Shown piece by piece: positions 10,546 through 19,910 of a DNA stretch of 64,000 bases. Numbering within the stretch: the stretch's first letter is position 1; the number at the start of each line of letters is the position of its first letter. The translations under genes and the position numbers were made by a program. The notes under the pieces were generated by a model that had not been told where the DNA came from, searched no databases, and worked only from the letters and a program-made list of their open reading frames with translations. The DNA comes from Edaphobacter lichenicola (GTDB taxonomy: Bacteria; Acidobacteriota; Terriglobia; Terriglobales; Acidobacteriaceae), in the NCBI RefSeq assembly GCF_025264645.1, contig NZ_CP073696.1, forward strand, positions 3,534,001 through 3,598,000, written 5' to 3'.

Positions 10546-11490
10546 TCAGATTGAGTGGTAGGGTTTGCTGTAGTGCGTGGACCACTCAACGAGGTCGATG
10601 TTCATGAAGCGCCATGTTGCACGTTTGGTGTCGACTTCCATCAGCATGTAGGCGTTGGGGTCGTACCGTGTAGCAGCCATCGTGTAGTGCTGTGGCCCGT
10701 AGTTGTGCGCGTAGTCGATCCACTTGTGGACGTGGCCGGAGACGACAAGTTGAATCGTGTCCTGATGCTTACGAAGAAGCGGCAAGAGTCCGTAATCAGC
10801 AAACTCTGCCGGCTTCTCCTGGATGAGCGGATAGTGGATAAAGACAAACGTGGGTTTGTGTTGCTGCAGTTGTGCCTCAAACCAGTGCAGCTGCACTTCA
10901 CCAAGAGAGCCGATACCAGGATTGAAGTCGGGTGAGGTGTGGTCCTGGGTGCTGCCGAGAAAATTGTTCAAGTGAATAAATTTATAGCCTTTGTAGTCGA
11001 GGACGGAGTAGGGCTTGGTATTGAACTTAGCCTCGAAAAGCCGGTGGCTCATCTCGCGAGAGACGCGATGAACATCATAGTCGTGATTTCCAAATCCGAG
11101 GTGCACCGGCATTTTGAAGCCGTTCGTAATTGCTTTGGCGTTGTCGAGGCGAGTCGTGTTCTGAAAGTAGAAGTCGTAGTCGGTGGAGGGATAGTTGTGA
11201 AAGTAGTCGCCGACGAGAAAAACCTGTTCGATGGCTGGGTTGAGGGAGTTGATGAGATCGCGGGCCGAGATCAACCGAGGTGTGGTCAGAAGGATGCTCT
11301 CGTTGTCTTCGACGCTGTTCTCGCCACCTTTGACATAGAAGTTGTCGATGATGTGCGTATCAGCAACGAGTGCGAAGTAGAACTTGTCGGGTGAAGCGGT
11401 CGCCCGGACCTGCTCAGCCCAAAGTCTCTGGGTGAGCAGGTTGCCGAGTGATGCGCCAGCGAGGGCTCCGAACTGTCTGCGGTTCATCAT
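10546..11490 (-). CDS. Exported metallophosphoesterase
   Basis: 314 residues. The N-terminus NRRQFGALAGASLGNLL has the look of a twin-arginine signal, so export in folded form is likely. The calcineurin-like phosphoesterase motifs are all visible: DTH (Asp44, His46), VGDYFHN (Asp95), FGNHD (Asn135, His136), IHYPL and SGHVH. Two metal ions would be bound. The substrate is unknown; such enzymes hydrolyse nucleotides, phospholipids or phosphodiesters. It lies immediately downstream of the TonB-dependent receptor on the same strand (gap of 23 bases) and may be co-transcribed with it, which would place both in nutrient or phosphate acquisition. Confidence 0.85.
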   Translation of the reverse strand: MMNRRQFGALAGASLGNLLTQRLWAEQVRATASPDKFYFALVADTHIIDNFYVKGGENSVEDNESILLTTPRLISARDLINSLNPAIEQVFLVGDYFHNYPSTDYDFYFQNTTRLDNAKAITNGFKMPVHLGFGNHDYDVHRVSREMSHRLFEAKFNTKPYSVLDYKGYKFIHLNNFLGSTQDHTSPDFNPGIGSLGEVQLHWFEAQLQQHKPTFVFIHYPLIQEKPAEFADYGLLPLLRKHQDTIQLVVSGHVHKWIDYAHNYGPQHYTMAATRYDPNAYMLMEVDTKRATWRFMNIDLVEWSTHYSKPYHSI

Positions 11491-11513
11491 AAGGTTGGAC
11501 TCTACAACTAAGT

Positions 11514-14500
11514 TTAGAAGATGATCTTTCCGGCGAACTGCAGGATACGCGCCGGGAAGGTAGTTGCGGCAGCAACAACACCAAAGCTACTGGAACCGAC
11601 GCCGCCCTGCGGGTAAGCGTAGTTGGTCTGGTTGAGAAGGTTGAAGGCCTCGGCTCGGAAGTCGAACGATATGCCCTCGGGGCGAAGGGCAAACTGTTTG
11701 TGCAGGCCCATGTCGAGCTGGTAGAAGGGGTCGAAGCGGACGGAGTTACGGCCGACATTGCCGTAGGGGTGGTTGTCATCCGGAATGGCGAACGCCGCGC
11801 TGTTGAGGGCAATACTATCCTGGTTGCCTCCTACCTTCATGCGCTGCTTCTTAGGAATGACTACATTGTTTGATATCTGGTTAGGCCGTTGAACCAGAAT
11901 GGTGCTAACCGACTGAGCGCTGTTTGGAGAGTAGGTTATGTTGACCGGGAGGCCGCTGCTCGCGCTGTTGATGGCAGTAATCTGCCATCCACCTAGAGCT
12001 TCCTGCATGAGGCGTGGAGCGCTACTGCCAAACATTCGACCCTTGCCGAAGGGCAGGTCGTAGACGAGTGAGAGAACCTCGTTCAAGGGTTGGTTATAGC
12101 CGGAGGGGCCGCGATCACCCAACGGATTGGCCAGGTTGATGCGTCCGCTATCTCCCGACACCTCTTCGAGGTGGCCTTCGGCGTTGTCCTGTGCGCGTGA
12201 CCAGGTGAAGGAATTCAGCAAGTAGAGGCCGTGTCCGGTCCTGTGTTCAAGCTTGGTCTGAAGACCGTTATAGGTGAGGAAGCCATCAGGAAGGGTCTCC
12301 TCGATGGTGGTGAAGGTTTGGATAGGACGACGTGCGGCCACGCTGAGGCAGCCTGATGTGCTGCCCGGTGTGCCGCTTGCATTGCAGGTGGCTGTGACAG
12401 GGTTGGCTTCGGACTGGTTGAGGTCAGCGAGCACCTGAATTTTGACACCGTGCTCTCCGACGTAGGAGACCTCAAAGGTAGTGTCATTGCCGATCTGACG
12501 TTGAAGAGTGAGGTGATAGCTCTGGACATAACCTGTAGGCAGATTCTTGGGAATGTAGCGAGCCTCGGTGCTGAGGTTGCTGGCCGCAGTCACGTTGGCG
12601 GGGCTAGCAAAGCCTGTTGGATAACCCTGCGAAGTGGTTCGGAAACAGGGGCTCGGGGCTACCGAGTTGAAAGAAGCGCCTGCTTGGCTTGCAGTACACG
12701 TAGTCTGGGCGGGCTGCGTGATAATACTGGTCAGCGCGAACTTCGGGGCCTGGACGATGTTGGTGTTTACGATAGCGGGAAGATTATAGGAAAGCAGGTT
12801 TTCTCCACCCTCACGGTTGAACTGAGCATAACCGAGGCCGTAACCAGCACGAACGACGGTCTTAGAATCAAGTGAGTAAGCAAGCCCAAAGCGTGGCGCG
12901 AAGTCGAGCTTAGGCATGTTGACCAGCGCGCGATTGTAGATAGAGCCATGGCTTGCTGTGATGAGAGACTGCGTTGCCGGATCGTAGTTGGCGAGCAGAT
13001 TGTTCGACTCCCACTGCGGCGTCACAAGTTCATACCGCAGACCTGCATTGACGGTAAGCCGGGAGTTTAGCCGAATATCGTCCTGAAAGTAGAGGTTATG
13101 CATGCGCTGGTTGAGATGGACGTTGACGAAGTTATTGAGTTGGTAGGTGTCACGCGCGCCGAAGATGAAGTCAGCCAGCGCGACGGCCTCTTTGGTTCCG
13201 GCATCGGCCTTACTTAAAGCGGTCGAGGTCTGATTACCCCCAACTCCGTCGAAGCTAAAGCTGCCGTTGTATGTGTCCTGACCGTAGACTGGGTTGAAGT
13301 CGTCAATGGTGGTAAAGATTGCCTGATATTCATATCCCACCTTATAGGTGCTGCGTCCGTGAATAAAGGTGTAGTTGGCCTTGGGATTGAAGATGTAGGG
13401 ATTCTGAAACTGGGGGTTGCTGCCCTGATTGCCGAACTGAGAATACTGATTGACGCTTTGGACATTGAGACTGCGAACGACCAGCGGGTTGGTCGGAAGA
13501 CCAGATATGCCGGCCATCAGGCTTGGCAGATTCGCTCCATACGGGCTTTTCCCGCCATCGGTGCGAGTGAAGGCGAAGCGTGCGTCGAGGATCGAATTCT
13601 GATTGAAGATGTGCGTCACGCCACCCGCAATCTGTTGATTGAAGATGTTAACGTTACCATTGCTGTTGCCGCCTGCAGGTCCTTGAATGTTGGGTGGCGA
13701 TACGATCTTGCCTTGGTTCTGACTGTAGCGGACGAAGGCTGTGTTGCGCTGGTTGAAGGTCTGATCGACGCGAACGTCAAACTTATCATTGTTGATCGTG
13801 TCAGATGGCTGAGACGCATAGTTATTGGCGAAGGGGCCACCGGGAACGTTTGGCTCAGGGAGCGCACTAAGAACGCCTTTGGCGAAGGCGGTAACAGAAG
13901 GATCGTTGAAAGGGATCACGCCATTTGCATAGTTCTGACCTGTGAGCGGATTGATGAGAGGGACAGGGGTGTTTGAAGAAGTAAGGAACGTGTAGCCGCC
14001 ATTTGCAACGGCGAGTGCACTGGTTCCGTTCTGGTCTACCGTCGGAACAGTAGCTTGCAGAATGGTGTGGACGACTTGACGCGTTCCTTCATAGTCGCCA
14101 AAGAAGAATGTGTGATCTTTCCAGATGGGGCCACCAAAAGTTCCGCCGAACTGATTGCGGAGAAGGACCGGCTTTTCGGGAGCTTTGGTAAGCGGATTCG
14201 AGGGTGCAGTGAATGGTCCAATGGCGTTGAAGACGGTGTTGCGAATGTAGTCGTAAGCCTTGCCGTGAAACTGGTTGGTGCCGCTGCGAATGCTGACGTT
14301 GATTACCGCGCCAGCGGACCGGCCATACTCTGCGCTGTAGTTGTCTGTCTCTACGCGGAACTCGGAGATGGCGTCAGGAGAGGGAGGAATGGCCTGGTTT
14401 GAAAAGCCCTGGTTCGAGGTACCGTATGCGTTGTTGTCCAGCCCATCGAGCAGGAAGTTGTTGAATTCGCTGCGCTGGCCGTTGACGTTAAAGCTGGCGT

Positions 14501-15029
14501 CACGGCTGCTGTCGGTCGTGTTCTCCAGAAGGCTCCGGCGAACACCCGGGACGAGGGCCGCAAGATCCGCATAGGCGCGGCCGTTGAGAGGAAGATTCTC
14601 CACCTCTCGAGTTCCGATTACCTGTCCGCGCTCGCTGGATTCCGTCTCAAGGAGCTCGGCGGCATCGGTAACTGTTACGGTTTGGTTCGCTGAGCCAATC
14701 TTAAGTGCCACATCGACACGTTGGCGCGCATTGACTGTAACTTGGAACGTTTGCGTGGCGCTGAGGTCGAAGCCATCAGCCTGCGCTGTAACTTTATATT
14801 CGCCAACCTTCACGTCGGTAAACTCATAACCGCCCTGGTCGTTCGACTTCGCTGTCACAACCGACTTCGTATCCTGGTTGACGAGAGAAACTGTTGCGTT
14901 CGCTAACGCTGCCCCGGAGCTATCCCGCACATACCCCAGAACGGAGGCGGTTTCAAACTGCGCGAACAAAGGCACGGAATTAACGATCAGGATACAGACC
15001 ACTGCTGCCAACCATAAAACACGCTTCAC
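11514..15029 (-). CDS. TonB-dependent receptor, Oar-like with carboxypeptidase-regulatory domain
   Basis: 1171 residues. A signal peptide (to LFAQ) is followed by a carboxypeptidase-regulatory-like beta-sandwich domain (about residues 28-115: SVLGYVRDSSGAALANATVS, QGGYEFTDVKVGEYKVTAQA), a plug domain (LLETESSERGQVIGTREVEN, NLPLNGRAYADLAALVPGV, GLDNNAYG, AEYGRSAGAVINVSIRSGTN) and a long outer-membrane barrel ending in an aromatic strand (ILQFAGKIIF). This architecture is expanded in Acidobacteriota and is linked to uptake of polysaccharide or peptide fragments and to outer-membrane transport generally. The ligand cannot be told. No cognate TonB gene is in the window. A phosphoesterase gene follows closely. 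Confidence 0.93.
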   Translation of the reverse strand: MKRVLWLAAVVCILIVNSVPLFAQFETASVLGYVRDSSGAALANATVSLVNQDTKSVVTAKSNDQGGYEFTDVKVGEYKVTAQADGFDLSATQTFQVTVNARQRVDVALKIGSANQTVTVTDAAELLETESSERGQVIGTREVENLPLNGRAYADLAALVPGVRRSLLENTTDSSRDASFNVNGQRSEFNNFLLDGLDNNAYGTSNQGFSNQAIPPSPDAISEFRVETDNYSAEYGRSAGAVINVSIRSGTNQFHGKAYDYIRNTVFNAIGPFTAPSNPLTKAPEKPVLLRNQFGGTFGGPIWKDHTFFFGDYEGTRQVVHTILQATVPTVDQNGTSALAVANGGYTFLTSSNTPVPLINPLTGQNYANGVIPFNDPSVTAFAKGVLSALPEPNVPGGPFANNYASQPSDTINNDKFDVRVDQTFNQRNTAFVRYSQNQGKIVSPPNIQGPAGGNSNGNVNIFNQQIAGGVTHIFNQNSILDARFAFTRTDGGKSPYGANLPSLMAGISGLPTNPLVVRSLNVQSVNQYSQFGNQGSNPQFQNPYIFNPKANYTFIHGRSTYKVGYEYQAIFTTIDDFNPVYGQDTYNGSFSFDGVGGNQTSTALSKADAGTKEAVALADFIFGARDTYQLNNFVNVHLNQRMHNLYFQDDIRLNSRLTVNAGLRYELVTPQWESNNLLANYDPATQSLITASHGSIYNRALVNMPKLDFAPRFGLAYSLDSKTVVRAGYGLGYAQFNREGGENLLSYNLPAIVNTNIVQAPKFALTSIITQPAQTTCTASQAGASFNSVAPSPCFRTTSQGYPTGFASPANVTAASNLSTEARYIPKNLPTGYVQSYHLTLQRQIGNDTTFEVSYVGEHGVKIQVLADLNQSEANPVTATCNASGTPGSTSGCLSVAARRPIQTFTTIEETLPDGFLTYNGLQTKLEHRTGHGLYLLNSFTWSRAQDNAEGHLEEVSGDSGRINLANPLGDRGPSGYNQPLNEVLSLVYDLPFGKGRMFGSSAPRLMQEALGGWQITAINSASSGLPVNITYSPNSAQSVSTILVQRPNQISNNVVIPKKQRMKVGGNQDSIALNSAAFAIPDDNHPYGNVGRNSVRFDPFYQLDMGLHKQFALRPEGISFDFRAEAFNLLNQTNYAYPQGGVGSSSFGVVAAATTFPARILQFAGKIIF

Positions 15030-15290
15030 AATAGCTCCAGAGTTTCTGTAGTTCGGTTACTGATACGAATCGGGATGCACTACGCACTAAGCAGACCGGG
15101 ACGGGAATCAGAGGTGTAGCTGCCTTGATGATGGCTTCCTCGAGGCAGTCACAAAAGGGTGCGAGCCCGTGGAAAATTGGCTTACCCCGTGGCCACACCC
15201 CGCCTCACCCCTACGTTTTTGCAGGAGTTTTCGTATTTTTTCTCTCTTCTGGTTCATTGAAATTTCATATATTATGCTTAGGCTGAAGGC
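15030..15290 (-). promoter_or_regulatory. Intergenic region upstream of the TonB receptor
   Basis: 261 bases between the receptor start and a divergent small ORF. The region must hold the receptor promoter. AT-rich sequence (TTTCATATATTATGC near 15264-15278) could supply -10 elements on either strand, but I see no paired -35 box and no clear operator. Confidence 0.3.
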
Positions 15291-15578
15291 ATGCTGAACA
15301 GGCACGACCCATCGCTCTCGGGATCTGGCCAACCTGTCATCGACTACGTTCCGAGTCTTGACGGAGCTGGCCATGTCCTCATCATCCAGGGGCTCAACAT
15401 GGCAGGTACCCAAGCCACGGCCGACACACTGTTCAATTCAGATGCCATGAAGCCCATACTTCAGCAAGCCTCATCGAGCGGCTCGCTTCAATCCTTCGAA
15501 CTACTGGTGGAGACCAGCAGCATTGGCGCTACCGCGCCACGCGCAGAGATCATCGCAACCCGCTTTCATCCAGAATGA
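15291..15578 (+). CDS. Small protein of unknown function, possibly a domain remnant
   Basis: 95 residues, with an in-frame stop just 9 bases upstream of the start, so it cannot extend further. There is no signal peptide or membrane segment. The sequence DGAGHVLIIQGLNMAGTQAT, the DTLFNSDAMKPIL helix and the FELLVETSSIGATAPRAEII strand look like one complete alpha/beta domain that could be the C-terminal part of a longer protein; I have a weak impression of similar C-terminal domains in acidobacterial hypothetical proteins but cannot confirm it. No good ribosome binding site precedes the ATG, which also fits a remnant. Confidence 0.45.
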   Translation: MLNRHDPSLSGSGQPVIDYVPSLDGAGHVLIIQGLNMAGTQATADTLFNSDAMKPILQQASSSGSLQSFELLVETSSIGATAPRAEIIATRFHPE

Positions 15579-15710
15579 CGGATATTAAACTTGTCTTTTC
15601 CTCATCTTCCAAAGCCTAGGCGTGTTGAGGTTGCGCCCCGGTTCGTTAGATTCAAGAGCACGAAACCACTCAACAGCTGCGGATGTTTCGGCGAATGCTA
15701 GTATCCAGCT

Positions 15711-16490
15711 ATGGCAACGAGCGAGGGGCTAATGGTGGAAGCCCGGGGGCTGGTAAAGGAGTACAACTCTGGGCGGCGCGTTGTGGAGAATGTTTCGTTC
15801 ACGATTCGACGGGGAGAGACGCTGGGGCTAGTTGGGGAGTCGGGTTCGGGAAAGAGCACTGTGGCGCGGATGCTCTTGCGACTCGTGGAGCCAACAACGG
15901 GTGAAGTTCTGTATGGGGAACGGAATCTGCTGGCGATGAGCCTGCGTGAGATGCGAGAGATCCGGCGACGTATGCAGATTGTCTTTCAAGACCCATATGC
16001 GGCGCTGAATCCGCGCATGCGTGTGCGGGATATTCTGGCAGAGCCGTTCATGATTCATGACGAAAGGCCGGTGGAAGGACTGGCAGCGCGGCTAGCGGAG
16101 ATGCTGCTCACGGTCGGGCTGGATAGCTCAGCCCTGGACCGCTTTCCGCATGAGTTTAGCGGAGGGCAACGGCAGAGAATCAATATTGCTCGCGCGTTGG
16201 CGCTAAAACCCGAATTCGTGGTGTTGGATGAACCGGTGAGCGCGCTGGATGTCAGTGTCGGGGCGCAGGTGGTGAATCTACTCCGAGATTTGCAGCAGGC
16301 GTATGGACTGACCTATTTGTTCATCTCGCACTCTATGCCACTGGTGAGATATCTGTGCGACCGCGTAGCCGTGATGCAGCGTGGGCGACTGGTGGAGTTG
16401 GGCGAGTGTGAACAGGTCTGCAGCACTCCACGGGATGTGTACACGCAGCGACTTATTGCGGCAACTCCGGAGATGCCCACTGCAGATTGA
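15711..16490 (+). CDS. ABC transporter ATP-binding protein, oligopeptide/dipeptide type
   Basis: 259 residues. Walker A GESGSGKST (42-50), Q-loop QIVFQDPYAALNPRM, signature FSGGQRQRINIARAL, Walker B FVVLDEPVSALD and the switch His in LFISHSM are intact. The DPYAALNPRM Q-loop and GLTYLFISHSMPLVRYLCDRVAVMQRGRLVE are typical of DppF/OppF. It should energise peptide uptake or export with a partner ATPase, two permeases and a binding protein, but none of these are here, so it is an orphan. A second ATG at 15732, preceded by GAGGGG, is an alternative start. The TSUP permease gene follows. Confidence 0.88.
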   Translation: MATSEGLMVEARGLVKEYNSGRRVVENVSFTIRRGETLGLVGESGSGKSTVARMLLRLVEPTTGEVLYGERNLLAMSLREMREIRRRMQIVFQDPYAALNPRMRVRDILAEPFMIHDERPVEGLAARLAEMLLTVGLDSSALDRFPHEFSGGQRQRINIARALALKPEFVVLDEPVSALDVSVGAQVVNLLRDLQQAYGLTYLFISHSMPLVRYLCDRVAVMQRGRLVELGECEQVCSTPRDVYTQRLIAATPEMPTAD

Positions 16491-16555
16491 GCGCGTTGGC
16501 TCGCATTTCGCGACGCGAACATCGTTCTTCCAGAAGTCGATACAATGGAAGGCGG

Positions 16556-17335
16556 ATGATCTCAAGTTTTAGTTCGCATTGGCATTACATCTGGCTCGTC
16601 TTGGCCTCTTTGGTTGCCGGGGTGATGAATGCGATGGCAGGGGGAGGGTCGTTTATTTCGTTTCCAGCCATGTTGGCGATGGGTGTGGCTCCCGTTCAAG
16701 CAAACGCTACGAATACGGTCGCTCTCTGGCCGGGTCAGTTGACTTCAGTGGCTGCTCTGCGCGAAGACCTCAGACGGGATCTTCTGCCTTCGGTCTGTGC
16801 CGCATCAGTCTTGGGCGGCGTGAGTGGTGCAGTGGTTCTTTTGCATACGCGGCAGATTACGTTTCTGCATATGGTGCCGTGGCTTTTATTAGTTGCTTCC
16901 CTGCTCTTCGGAATCAGTGGATCGGTGTCTCGATGGCTGCGGAGGCGATCGGAGACACCTCATATACAAAAAGCGCCGGCGGTGATCCCGTTGTTCTTCG
17001 TGCTACTTCCGGTCTGCTTTTATATCGGTTATTTTGGTGCTGGTGCAGGCTTTCTAATTATGACCGCACTTGCGTTGTTTGGCGTGGAGGAGATGCATGC
17101 GCTGAACTCAATGAAGGTGCTGGCGGCCTGCTTGTCCAACTTTTGCGCCGTGGTGACGTTTGTGTTCCGCGGAGCAGTGATCTGGCACTACTGCCTGATC
17201 TCAATGATGCTTGCTGCCGTTGGTGGCTATGTTGGAGCACAATATGCTCGAAAGATAAATGCGGATGTGTTGCGAACGATAGTCGTAATTACCGGGTGCC
17301 TGATGGCCGCTTACTTCTTCTGGAAAGTTGGCTGA
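16556..17335 (+). CDS. Sulfite exporter TauE/SafE (TSUP) family permease
   Basis: 259 residues from the ATG at 16556 (GGAAGGCGG upstream); a longer frame starts before this but would begin with a non-hydrophobic Arg-rich stretch. About eight membrane segments are visible. The two half-repeats carry the TSUP signatures GVMNAMAGGGSFISFPAMLAMG and GYFGAGAGFLIMTALALFG, the latter followed by NSMKVLAACLSN. Members move sulfite, sulfonates, sulfur compounds or other small anions across the cytoplasmic membrane. It starts 66 bases after the ABC ATPase on the same strand; a functional link is not implied. Confidence 0.88.
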   Translation: MISSFSSHWHYIWLVLASLVAGVMNAMAGGGSFISFPAMLAMGVAPVQANATNTVALWPGQLTSVAALREDLRRDLLPSVCAASVLGGVSGAVVLLHTRQITFLHMVPWLLLVASLLFGISGSVSRWLRRRSETPHIQKAPAVIPLFFVLLPVCFYIGYFGAGAGFLIMTALALFGVEEMHALNSMKVLAACLSNFCAVVTFVFRGAVIWHYCLISMMLAAVGGYVGAQYARKINADVLRTIVVITGCLMAAYFFWKVG

Positions 17336-17415
17336 CGAGCTAGAGCGACGACGGTGCGTGCATTTCTGTTGACGATGCGGCAGGCCTTAAAAGATGTGGA
17401 AGTGGAGGTAAGCGT

Positions 17416-17853
17416 ATGAGTCATGAAGGAATTCGCATTGTTAGTGCAGAGCAGGCGCATCGAGAAGATGAAGAACACGAGCGGATGCCGTCCGATGCGG
17501 TAACTCCGCAGAAGGTGCGCGTCAAAAAGACCGAGGGGACGGGGGTAGAGATCGTCTGGAAAGACGGACACCGGAGCGCCTGGAACTTTGCGTGGCTGCG
17601 GAATGCCTGTCCCTGCGCTACTTGCCACGAGGATCGGGAGAAGTCCGGTCGATTCCCAGGTGTCGCGAAGCCGAAGGAGCAGACACTGTTGATGATGTAC
17701 GAGGCTCCGGCAAAGCCACTTGAAGTAACTCCAGTGGGTAAGTATGCGCTGAAGTTTAAGTGGAGCGATGGCCACGAGAGTGGAATCTATTCCTGGGAGT
17801 ATCTGCGGCGAGTGTGCCGTTGTGATGCCTGTATGACGAAGCAAAGGTTTTAG
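17416..17853 (+). CDS. DUF971 domain protein (GBBH-like N-terminal domain)
   Basis: 145 residues. After a short variable N-terminus it shows the DUF971 pattern: WKDGHRSAWNFAWLRNACPC, CATCHEDRE, VGKYALKFKWSDGHESGIYSW and a second Cys cluster CRCDACM. The same fold forms the N-terminal domain of gamma-butyrobetaine hydroxylase, where cysteines bind zinc; stand-alone DUF971 proteins are often near iron-sulfur assembly genes, but none are seen here. It probably binds a metal and has no known reaction. The next gene begins 8 bases after its stop, so the two are probably co-transcribed. Confidence 0.88.
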   Translation: MSHEGIRIVSAEQAHREDEEHERMPSDAVTPQKVRVKKTEGTGVEIVWKDGHRSAWNFAWLRNACPCATCHEDREKSGRFPGVAKPKEQTLLMMYEAPAKPLEVTPVGKYALKFKWSDGHESGIYSWEYLRRVCRCDACMTKQRF

Positions 17854-17861
17854 GGAAGAAT

Positions 17862-18668
17862 ATGAGCACTTCGAAGCAGACGGAAAAGTTGCAGGCGTTG
17901 GCGGAGCAGTTGCGACCCTTGTACAACAGCTTAGCGGGTCACCCTCTGTACGGATCTTTTAAAACGGTCGAGGACCTGCATGTTTTCATGGAAGCCCATG
18001 TGTTCGCAGTATGGGATTTCATGTCGCTGCTAAAGACTCTGCAACGTGGGCTCACGTGCATAGATGTTCCGTGGTTGCCAAGCAAATTCGCCCTAAGCCG
18101 GCGGCTGATAAATGAGATCGTGCTGAGCGAAGAGAGCGACGTGTACGGGACCGAGACGCTGAGTCACTTTGAACTGTACCTGCGAGCGATGAAAGAGTGC
18201 GGAGCATCGACGTCCGCTATCGATGCTCTACTGGATGGATTGCATGATGGAGTCAGATGGGAAGCGGCGCTGGCGATGAGTGGCGCGCCAGAGGCGGCGC
18301 AACGGTTTGTGCGAACAACTTTCGCTGTGATTGATAGCAATAAGCTACATGCAACGGCAGCAGCATTTACTTTTGGGCGCGAGGATCTTATTCCAGATAT
18401 GTTTCGTGGATTTATTCGCGATCAAAATGAGAAGCTACATGGACGTCTTGAATTGATGCGCTGGTATATGGAGCGGCATATCGAAGTGGATGGTGAAGAG
18501 CACGGCCCGATGGCGCTACGGATGGTCGCCGAACTGTGCGGGGACGATACGACGAAGTGGCAGGAAGCGACAAACGCAGCAGAGATGGCGTTGCGTGCGC
18601 GTTTTGCGCTTTGGGATGGAATCGCTGAGAGCTTGAAGACTAAGCGGGTAGAAACATTTGTTTCGTGA
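17862..18668 (+). CDS. DUF3050 protein, heme-oxygenase-like fold
   Basis: 268 residues, all-helical, no signal peptide. It matches the DUF3050 pattern: HPLYGSFKTVEDLHVFMEAHVFAVWDFMSLLKTLQ, a Trp/Pro loop, SHFELYLRAMKECG, FTFGREDLIPDMF and HGRLELMRWYMERHIEVDGEEHGPMA. The conserved His and Glu residues (EAHVFAVWDF, DGEEHGP) suggest a di-iron or heme-oxygenase-like site. Its reaction is unknown. It directly follows the DUF971 gene (8-base gap), so a shared metal-related role is possible but only inferred. Confidence 0.88.
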   Translation: MSTSKQTEKLQALAEQLRPLYNSLAGHPLYGSFKTVEDLHVFMEAHVFAVWDFMSLLKTLQRGLTCIDVPWLPSKFALSRRLINEIVLSEESDVYGTETLSHFELYLRAMKECGASTSAIDALLDGLHDGVRWEAALAMSGAPEAAQRFVRTTFAVIDSNKLHATAAAFTFGREDLIPDMFRGFIRDQNEKLHGRLELMRWYMERHIEVDGEEHGPMALRMVAELCGDDTTKWQEATNAAEMALRARFALWDGIAESLKTKRVETFVS

Positions 18669-18680
18669 CTGTTTTGGGGA

Positions 18681-19259
18681 TCAATCGAGTTTGAGTCCCG
18701 ACAGATTCGCTGACGGTAAACCAAGCTTCAATTTGACAAGGGCTTCTTCTATGGTGTCTGCGATGAGAATAATTTCGCGGTTTTTCCGCTTGAGCATTCC
18801 CTCTGCGACACAATGATCCAAGAAAGCGAGAAGCTGGTTGTAGAAACCGTTGATGTTGAGCAGAAGGATCGGCTTTGCATGGATTTTAAGTGTGTGCCAT
18901 GCCAGTACCTCAAAGAGTTCCTCGAGGGTACCGAAGCCCCCCGGTAATGCGATGAATGCATCTGCCTTCTCCCCGATGAGCGCCTTACGGGTATGCATCG
19001 TGCTAGTGACATAGAGTTCCGTGATGCCGTGGTGTGCGACCTCGAGATCGACCAGCACTTCGGGAATGACCCCGACCACTCTGCCTCCAGCAGATAGCGA
19101 CGACTCGGCGACTGCTTGCATGAGTCCGACGTTGGCTCCGCCATAGATGATTTCGATGTTGAGGGCAGCTAAAGCACTACCTAGTTGCTGTGCCGCATCT
19201 CGATAGCTCGAACGAGATCCGTTAGAGGAGGAGCAGAAGACGGCGACGTTACGAATCAT
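18681..19259 (-). CDS. LOG family protein (TIGR00730-type phosphoribohydrolase)
   Basis: 192 residues. The Rossmann-like fold carries the two hallmark motifs of the lysine-decarboxylase-like/LOG family: GGANVGLMQAVAE and the PGGFGTLEELFEVLAW stretch. LOG enzymes cleave nucleoside 5'-monophosphates, releasing the base (cytokinin activation in plants and some bacteria, general nucleotide salvage in others). The C-terminus is about 20 residues shorter than some members but all catalytic motifs are present. It is convergent with the DUF3050 gene. Confidence 0.9.
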   Translation of the reverse strand: MIRNVAVFCSSSNGSRSSYRDAAQQLGSALAALNIEIIYGGANVGLMQAVAESSLSAGGRVVGVIPEVLVDLEVAHHGITELYVTSTMHTRKALIGEKADAFIALPGGFGTLEELFEVLAWHTLKIHAKPILLLNINGFYNQLLAFLDHCVAEGMLKRKNREIILIADTIEEALVKLKLGLPSANLSGLKLD

Positions 19260-19410
19260 TCAATGAGGATATCAAGACGCAGCACGTTGGTCTCGACAAC
19301 AGAAGTGCCGCGGTGCTTGAGAAAAGACTGTAGACCGACCGATCCGTAGTGAAGAGAGCGGTCGGCCTAGAGAAAAGTTTGCTTGAAACGGCTTTCTCGC
19401 TGCAAGAAAA

Positions 19411-19755
19411 TTAGTGAATGGTGATGGTCGCGCCGGCATGGTCTTTTGTAACTTGCTCGATGACCGACCCTACCGCGTGGTTCGGAGTGGCACTGTTGGC
19501 AACGATCTTAGTTCCGACAGGGAGATCGAGGGCGACGAGCTTGCCGGGCTCAAGCGTCATCGACTTGTCGCCTGCCAGAACCTCCATGGGTGTCCCGGTG
19601 TCGTTGCGAAGGTTGAATTTCACAGAGCTGACTTTTGTCTTGCTGAACATCGCGTGAACAGGAGAAGAGATAGTAGAAGGTGCAGCGTAGACAGCCGGAA
19701 CTGCGAGGAGTGAGGTAGCGACGACTGCGACGGTGACGAGATTATGACGTTTCAT
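19411..19755 (-). CDS. Small exported protein of unknown function
   Basis: 114 residues from the ATG at 19755, chosen for the GGAGCTAACA ribosome binding site and because it places a clean signal peptide at the N-terminus (MKRHNLVTVAVVATSLLAVPAVYA). The mature part is beta-rich (KVSSVKFNLRNDTGTPMEVLAGDKSMTLEPGKLVALDLPVGTKIV), resembling small carrier or adaptor domains. I do not recognise a family. It is divergent from the helicase gene across a 260-base region. Confidence 0.7.
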   Translation of the reverse strand: MKRHNLVTVAVVATSLLAVPAVYAAPSTISSPVHAMFSKTKVSSVKFNLRNDTGTPMEVLAGDKSMTLEPGKLVALDLPVGTKIVANSATPNHAVGSVIEQVTKDHAGATITIH

Positions 19756-19910
19756 TGTTAGCTCCAGTACTTCAAGATTCCGACTGAAGTTCTCTGCCAT
19801 GGATCAGGGAGCCCGTCGTAAATTGAGTTACGCAGGTTAGACGAAGTTCGTTCCCCAAAAAATCAGTTTGATTTCGAATTAATCATCTCGTCTTAATTAC
19901 TTCGATGCCT

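Noticed and set aside
10379-10585. Minus-strand frame between the phosphoesterase and the cytochrome gene
   Set aside because: It overlaps the 3' end of the phosphoesterase gene in another frame and has no start signal or domain.
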